NCBI RefSeq assembly: GCF_014197055.1
Contig: NZ_JACIEW010000009.1
Coordinates: forward strand, 1-64,000
Direction: 5' to 3'
Length of the DNA stretch: 64,000 nt
Source: Devosia subaequoris
Lineage (GTDB): Bacteria > Pseudomonadota > Alphaproteobacteria > Rhizobiales > Devosiaceae
Within the stretch, counting starts at the first letter, position 1. Every line of letters starts with the position of its first letter. The notes below the pieces were generated by a model, which worked only from the letters and a program-made list of their open reading frames with translations, did no database searches and was not told where the DNA came from. This document shows positions 60,025-64,000 of the stretch, piece after piece. The position numbers and the translations under genes were made by a program.

Positions 60025-60417
60025 ATGTTTGGTTCAAGATTGCCGACGATCATCGTCGGTGAGGCCGATCGGCACGACCTGTTGGTTTTGGCGATGGGCG
60101 GAACAGGGCACAGTGCGGATGCTGCCGATGACCTGCTCTATGAGCTTGGGCGGGCTAAGGTGGTTGATGACCGATTGCTGCCACCCTTTGTGGTCAGAAT
60201 GGGCTCGACGGTTCTGGCCACCATTGATGAAAATGAGGCGCAAGTCATACGCTTGACCTATCCGGGCGAAGCGTCAGCGAACGCTGTTTCCATTTTCTCA
60301 CCCATCGGCACAGCATTGCTGGGGCTGCGCGCGGGTCAGACCATGCGCTGGACGGAGCGGAATGGGAAAAGGCGGACTGTCAAGGTTCACTCGGTGAGTG
60401 ATCAGATATCTACATGA
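60025..60417 (+). CDS. rnk: Nucleoside diphosphate kinase regulator (Rnk-like)
   Basis: The 130-aa protein has LPTIIVGEADRHDLLVLAMG, LLPPFVVRMGSTVLATIDEN and SPIGTALLGLRAGQTMRW, an overall Rnk layout of normal length. AGGAGTAGAC precedes the ATG. With 58909 it makes the pair closest to E. coli Rnk in this array. Confidence 0.86.
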   Translation: MFGSRLPTIIVGEADRHDLLVLAMGGTGHSADAADDLLYELGRAKVVDDRLLPPFVVRMGSTVLATIDENEAQVIRLTYPGEASANAVSIFSPIGTALLGLRAGQTMRWTERNGKRRTVKVHSVSDQIST

Positions 60418-60539
60418 ACTGGAAATTCCGGTGATCCCCGCCCGAGCGCGCCAGCCGCCGGGCCCTTGGCTTTCCATCCCTGGCACCCCTGGTGGACAAG
60501 GTCCCGCTCGGGGATCTCATTTGTAACTGGGTACAATAA

Positions 60540-60965
60540 ATGTCCAACCGTCCCATGCTCACCCAGCGAGACCATGCAATTCTGTCTGGCTTGGCCAAAC
60601 AGAACGGCCTGGTTTCTGCTGCATACTACCAGCAACTCACCGAGAAACTGCGCAGCGCATTGATCATTGATGTTGACGAAGTTGAGCCTGAGCTTGCCAC
60701 TATTGGATCTTTTGTCCGCTATCGGGTCAATGGTGGCCGCGCGCTGGAGCACAAACTGGTGTTGCAGCCAGATCGCGGAAAAGAACAGCACGCGCTCTCC
60801 ATCAAGTCGCGACGCGGCCTGGGCCTACTGGGTATGTGGCAGGATGAAGAGATTACGCTGGCGCCGATGAACCGAGAGAGCCCCGAGGTATTGGAGCTCG
60901 AAATGGTCCTGTTCCAGCCTGAGGCCGATGGAACTACCATTCGCCCGGGGGGGTGCAATCTATAG
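60540..60965 (+). CDS. Divergent Rnk/GreAB-C-like protein
   Basis: The 141-aa protein has LTQRDHAILSGLAKQNGLVS, IGSFVRYRVNGGRALEHKLV and SRRGLGLLGMWQDEEITLA. The usual GLR-x-GQ signature is changed to GMWQDEE, so contact with its partner may differ. The upstream ribosome-binding site is poor. The family link is through the fold-level pattern, so this is the least certain member of the array. Confidence 0.65.
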   Translation: MSNRPMLTQRDHAILSGLAKQNGLVSAAYYQQLTEKLRSALIIDVDEVEPELATIGSFVRYRVNGGRALEHKLVLQPDRGKEQHALSIKSRRGLGLLGMWQDEEITLAPMNRESPEVLELEMVLFQPEADGTTIRPGGCNL

Positions 60966-61058
60966 CGAATGCTTGAGGAAAGTTCCGTCAGTATTTTCAG
61001 TGCCGCCGCCAGAATTGGCCTACCACAGCGGTTTTCCATCACCAGCAAGTACCTGCTT

Positions 61059-62324
61059 ATGACCTTTAGTACCAGACTTCCTGCGCGACCGACCTCCAGG
61101 GAATCGCACCGTGCCCTTTGGCAGGTGGCATTCCCTCTGATCGTCCTGGCATTGGGGCACACCATTTCCAACATGGTGCGCACACTGCCTGCTGTTTCCA
61201 GCGATGTTGTCGCCAGCGATCTGGCAGTCTCGACCGGTGACATTGCAGCCATGACGGGGTTCTATCATCTGGCATTTGCCGCCGGACAGATTCCGATCGG
61301 GGTGGCCCTCGACCGCTATAGCGTCAAATCGGTGGTCTCTGTTTTGTTGAGCATTGTGGCGCTCGGTTCTGTCCTGTCGGCCCTGGTGCAAGGACCGGCA
61401 GGTTTTGCAATAACCCAGGCGCTGCTGGGCATCGGCTGTTGCGGAATGTTGTTGTGCCCACTCACCTATGCTGCCCGCACTACCGAACCCGCCCAGTTTG
61501 CGCTGTGGTCTGCAGTGGTTCTTGCAGTTGGCAATAGCGGGATGGTCCTTTCTGCCAGTCCGATGGCGTGGGTGATTGAGCATTTTGGCTGGCGCCTCGC
61601 GTTCGGACTACCCGCGCTGCTGAGCATTACCGTGCTCACCACTGTACAACTCGCCATCAAGCCACTTCGGCCATCGACGGAACGGCCGGCTGACATCTGG
61701 CCTGAAATCAAGCAGGTCATTGCCATTGGCTTGTCGCCAGCCTTGCGGGGAGTGGTGATCCTCGCATTTGTTTCATTCGCGGTGATGATCGGTGTGCGCG
61801 GACTATGGGGCGGCGCCTGGCTGATGGACGCAAAGGGCCTGTCCAGGATCGAGGCCGGCACCGCACTGCTCGGACTGACCTTGATGCTGATTGTGATGCC
61901 CATGGTTGTTGGTCTGATCGCTCGTCGTTTTAATCGGCCTTATGGGATGCTCACCATTGGTCACGTTCTGGCGGGTTCAGCATTGTTGCTGCTTACGGCC
62001 GGGGCCAATGGCGGCTTCGTGGCTTGGCTATTTGGCGTCGCTGACTTGCCGGCACTTTACGATGTGGTGCTGATCGCCGTCTTTGGGGCGCTGATCTCCG
62101 TTCAACCCCTGCTGTTCAGCCTGGGTCGCGCTGCGGTGAGTACACAGCATGCAGGCAAAGCCCTGGCAGCAGTGAACCTGGCCTTTTTCGCCGGAGCGGC
62201 CGTGCTTCAGGCCCTGTCTGCTCCCGTCAACACCGGCTTTGGGTTATCCGGGGTCCTTGTCTTTCTCGGTCTGGTTTGTGTTCTCGGAGCGCTGGCATTC
62301 TGGGCTTTGCGGAGGCCGGTGTGA
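61059..62324 (+). CDS. Major-facilitator transporter
   Basis: The 421-aa protein has about twelve hydrophobic helices (WQVAFPLIVLALGHTISNMV, FYHLAFAAGQIPIGVALDRY, LLGIGCCGMLLCPLTYAAR and more). The GVALDRYSVKSVV stretch is the MFS loop between helices 2 and 3. It has the size of an MFS carrier, with a short cytoplasmic N-terminus. The start at 61059 is one of several ATGs and is not certain. The substrate is unknown. Confidence 0.85.
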   Translation: MTFSTRLPARPTSRESHRALWQVAFPLIVLALGHTISNMVRTLPAVSSDVVASDLAVSTGDIAAMTGFYHLAFAAGQIPIGVALDRYSVKSVVSVLLSIVALGSVLSALVQGPAGFAITQALLGIGCCGMLLCPLTYAARTTEPAQFALWSAVVLAVGNSGMVLSASPMAWVIEHFGWRLAFGLPALLSITVLTTVQLAIKPLRPSTERPADIWPEIKQVIAIGLSPALRGVVILAFVSFAVMIGVRGLWGGAWLMDAKGLSRIEAGTALLGLTLMLIVMPMVVGLIARRFNRPYGMLTIGHVLAGSALLLLTAGANGGFVAWLFGVADLPALYDVVLIAVFGALISVQPLLFSLGRAAVSTQHAGKALAAVNLAFFAGAAVLQALSAPVNTGFGLSGVLVFLGLVCVLGALAFWALRRPV

Positions 62325-62593
62325 GTAGTCTGCAGGTGGCGCCGGGCCGTCTGTATTGGCGAACACGACCGCAACGAAGATGGCGGACACGCGTCGCAGC
62401 TCTGCGCACGTGATCCTGCACAAGCCCTACCGAAAGGTCGGCCTGCCCAAAAGCTAACCACCTGATGCATCCGTGGCCATTGCCTGGCTGCATCAGGACT
62501 TCCGACCAACAACACCCATCAAGCACCACCACCGGCGTGAGGCGCTGCGCAACTGCGCGCTGTCGCCCCCCGGACCTGCATGGAACAAAGAAT

Positions 62594-62799
62594 ATGACCT
62601 TCAAATACAGCGTCACGCTGCCGATAACCGGAAGCCACAAAATCCAGCGTTTCACGACCTGGGCGCGCGAACACGCCCCTGGCCTGGAGTTCAGCCTGCC
62701 GCCGCAAACCCCATCAAAACCGAGACGATGACCGTGCGGCTCAAGTCGCTCGAGGATCGCCAGATGGTTCTGCAAAAGCTCGCTGAAGCGCGTCTGTGA
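62594..62799 (+). pseudogene. Small protein split by a frameshift
   Basis: ATG at 62594 gives MTFKYSVTLPITGSHKIQRF and ends in LPPQTPSKPRR. A second frame (from about 62700) reads NPIKTETMTVRLKSLEDRQM and ends QKLAEARL. Adding one A in the CAAACCCC stretch near 62708-62712 makes one 68-aa protein. The joined chain is a plausible short soluble protein of no family known to me. It is either broken or mis-sequenced. Confidence 0.4.
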
Positions 62800-62950
62800 C
62801 AAGGGGCCAACGGGCCTGTCAGATGGCTGGTTCCTTTGAGACCGCGAACAGACGGGCCCGCTGGCGACACTCAATCGGTCCGAGCAGGTTTGCTGGACGC
62901 CCAGTTCAGTTCACCACCGGCTTGCTCTGACGTTCATATCTGGAGTTCCA

Positions 62951-63643
62951 ATGATTGAAGAACTAACCGTAATGGTCGTTCGTATCCTGGCGTCTCTCAT
63001 CGCCGGTGCGGCTATTGGTTTTGAGCGAGGTTTTCACGGGCGTCCGGCAGGGTTCAGGACGCATGCACTGGTGTGCCTGGCCTCTGCACTCCTGATGCTG
63101 GTCACCGTGTTTCAGGACAGCTGGATGACGCAGGTCGCCATCGAAACCATTCGAACTGACCCGACACGAATGGCGCAAGGCATCATGACCGGGATCGGTT
63201 TCCTCGGGGCCGGCGTGATATTCAAGGAGGGTGCCACTGTGCGCGGTTTGACTACTGCGGCGACAATCTGGATCACCTCAGCCATTGGAGTTCTGATCGG
63301 CATTGGTTTCTATTTTGCCGCCGGCGCCGGTGTGTTTGCCACCCTGTTGGTGCTTTCGGGGCTGCGATGGATTGAGTCACACCTGCCACGAACCTTTCAT
63401 GCTCAACTGGTTGTTCGTTTCGACCGCGAAGCCGCATTGTCAGAAGCAGAATTGCGTGACCTCGTTCTTGAGGAAGGGTTCAGCGCTCAGAACCTTTCGC
63501 ATCGACTCTCGGCTAGTGGTCAGATGGTCGAGTATCGCACCACAATACGCAGTGGTCGCAGCAGGAGCATAGACGGATTGTCACAAAAGCTCCGTGAGCG
63601 ACCACAGGTAAGCGAATACCGGATCATGCCCACTGGAGAGTGA
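62951..63643 (+). CDS. MgtC/SapB-family membrane protein
   Basis: The 230-aa protein has hydrophobic helices at the N-terminus and the MgtC signature GAAIGFERGFHGRPAGFRTH, then GIMTGIGFLGAGVIFKEGAT and GLTTAATIWITSAIGVLIGI. A C-terminal cytoplasmic domain follows (residues about 150-230). MgtC-type proteins interact with ATP synthase or other membrane partners under low magnesium. GGAG precedes the ATG. Its tail overlaps the convergent Rrf2-type gene. Confidence 0.92.
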   Translation: MIEELTVMVVRILASLIAGAAIGFERGFHGRPAGFRTHALVCLASALLMLVTVFQDSWMTQVAIETIRTDPTRMAQGIMTGIGFLGAGVIFKEGATVRGLTTAATIWITSAIGVLIGIGFYFAAGAGVFATLLVLSGLRWIESHLPRTFHAQLVVRFDREAALSEAELRDLVLEEGFSAQNLSHRLSASGQMVEYRTTIRSGRSRSIDGLSQKLRERPQVSEYRIMPTGE

Positions 63644-64000
63644 GGTTGGACTTGCATCTGGTGAGACATTCGAACCGTCTTCGAGAACACAGGCAAAAGT
63701 TGGGGGCAACGTCAGGCTCGCTCCAGTGTCGCTTGGGAGAATGCGCCGGTCAGCCCGACATTCTTTGGTCAGTCCGCTTGGACCGCCTTGTTCGATGGAA
63801 GTGGCGTTAGCCAGCGTTTGCTGATCTGCAACCTCGAGAAAGGCCTGCAGCGCTCGGTCCAGCGTAGCAGGCACTTGGCAGCGATCTGCAAACAGGCACC
63901 ATTCTCCTGCCATGCAGCCGACCAGGGCAAAGCCGGGTTCCGTGACCCTCAACACGTCGCCAAGGGTGATAGCCTCGGGCGGCTTGCCCAGCATCAGGCC
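63581..64000 (-). CDS. Rrf2/NsrR-family regulator, C-terminal part (runs off window)
   Basis: The frame reads LGKPPEAITLGDVLRVTEPG and EWCLFADRCQVPATLDRALQ, with the Cys pattern of Rrf2/NsrR iron-sulfur regulators (C-x-x-x-x-x-C), and then AFLEVADQQTLANATS. The N-terminal HTH lies beyond base 64000. After the usual end near TLAN, an extra 80 or so codons continue into the MgtC 3' end with no recognisable domain. A frameshift or a lost stop there is possible. An Rrf2 regulator usually senses nitric oxide or iron-sulfur status. Confidence 0.78.
   Translation of the reverse strand, partial: GLMLGKPPEAITLGDVLRVTEPGFALVGCMAGEWCLFADRCQVPATLDRALQAFLEVADQQTLANATSIEQGGPSGLTKECRADRRILPSDTGASLTLPPTFACVLEDGSNVSPDASPTSLSSGHDPVFAYLWSLTELL

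Overview
The window is high-GC DNA from an alphaproteobacterium, most likely a member of Hyphomicrobiales (a Devosia-like lineage would fit, but this is inference). The clues are DUF982, DUF1127, DUF2924-linked recombinase cassettes, TRAP/IclR catabolic loci and GTG/ATGA-coupled genes. No rRNA, complete tRNA or CRISPR array was seen.

Bases 1-20,930 look like an integrated genomic island. It is bounded by direct repeats of a tRNA-Ser 3' end (147-166 and 20914-20933, 20 bases identical, weaker similarity beyond). From the left it carries a type I restriction-modification locus (hsdM-hsdS-hsdR plus a YgjP-like metallopeptidase), a tightly coupled serine-recombinase cassette (64-aa protein, DUF2924, recombinase, HTH protein), a secreted nuclease, an HNH nuclease and an S24-type repressor divergent from a phage-like module (AlpA-type HTH, Sak4-like ATPase, SSB-like protein, broken helicase). 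A possible HUH Rep-like protein and several orphan genes follow. The end of a second cassette's HTH protein lies just left of the left repeat, so elements may have stacked at this site.

Bases 20,980-24,200 are a scar zone. Fragments of AIPR, Gp37/Gp68 and Z1 genes remain from an older defence island, with a few tiny genes among them.

Bases 24,230-35,520 form a catabolic regulon. It has a tripartite TRAP transporter, an SDR, a 3-hydroxyacyl-CoA dehydrogenase, an IclR regulator, an acyl-CoA ligase, three enoyl-CoA hydratase-family enzymes and a 3-oxoadipyl-CoA-type thiolase. The same 17-base palindrome precedes both transcription units, so the IclR protein probably controls import and beta-oxidation-like breakdown of one carboxylic acid.

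Bases 35,736-45,516 hold a secondary-metabolite locus: a 2767-aa reducing polyketide synthase (KS-AT-DH-ER-KR-ACP plus a degenerate condensation-like domain) coupled to a 4'-phosphopantetheinyl transferase, with an outer-membrane protein gene upstream. A membrane histidine kinase, its single-domain response regulator and a MarR regulator follow.

Bases 49,200-64,000 are mixed. There are small secreted proteins (a Cys-repeat protein and a Sel1-repeat protein), truncated metal ATPase and MFS genes, DUF2945/DUF488, glutamate dehydrogenase, and then an array of six Rnk/GreA-GreB C-terminal-like paralogues with DUF982 and zinc-ribbon proteins. An MFS transporter, an MgtC protein and an Rrf2-family regulator that runs off the end complete the window. 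The PKS with its altered condensation motif and the six-member Rnk-like array are the most unusual parts.
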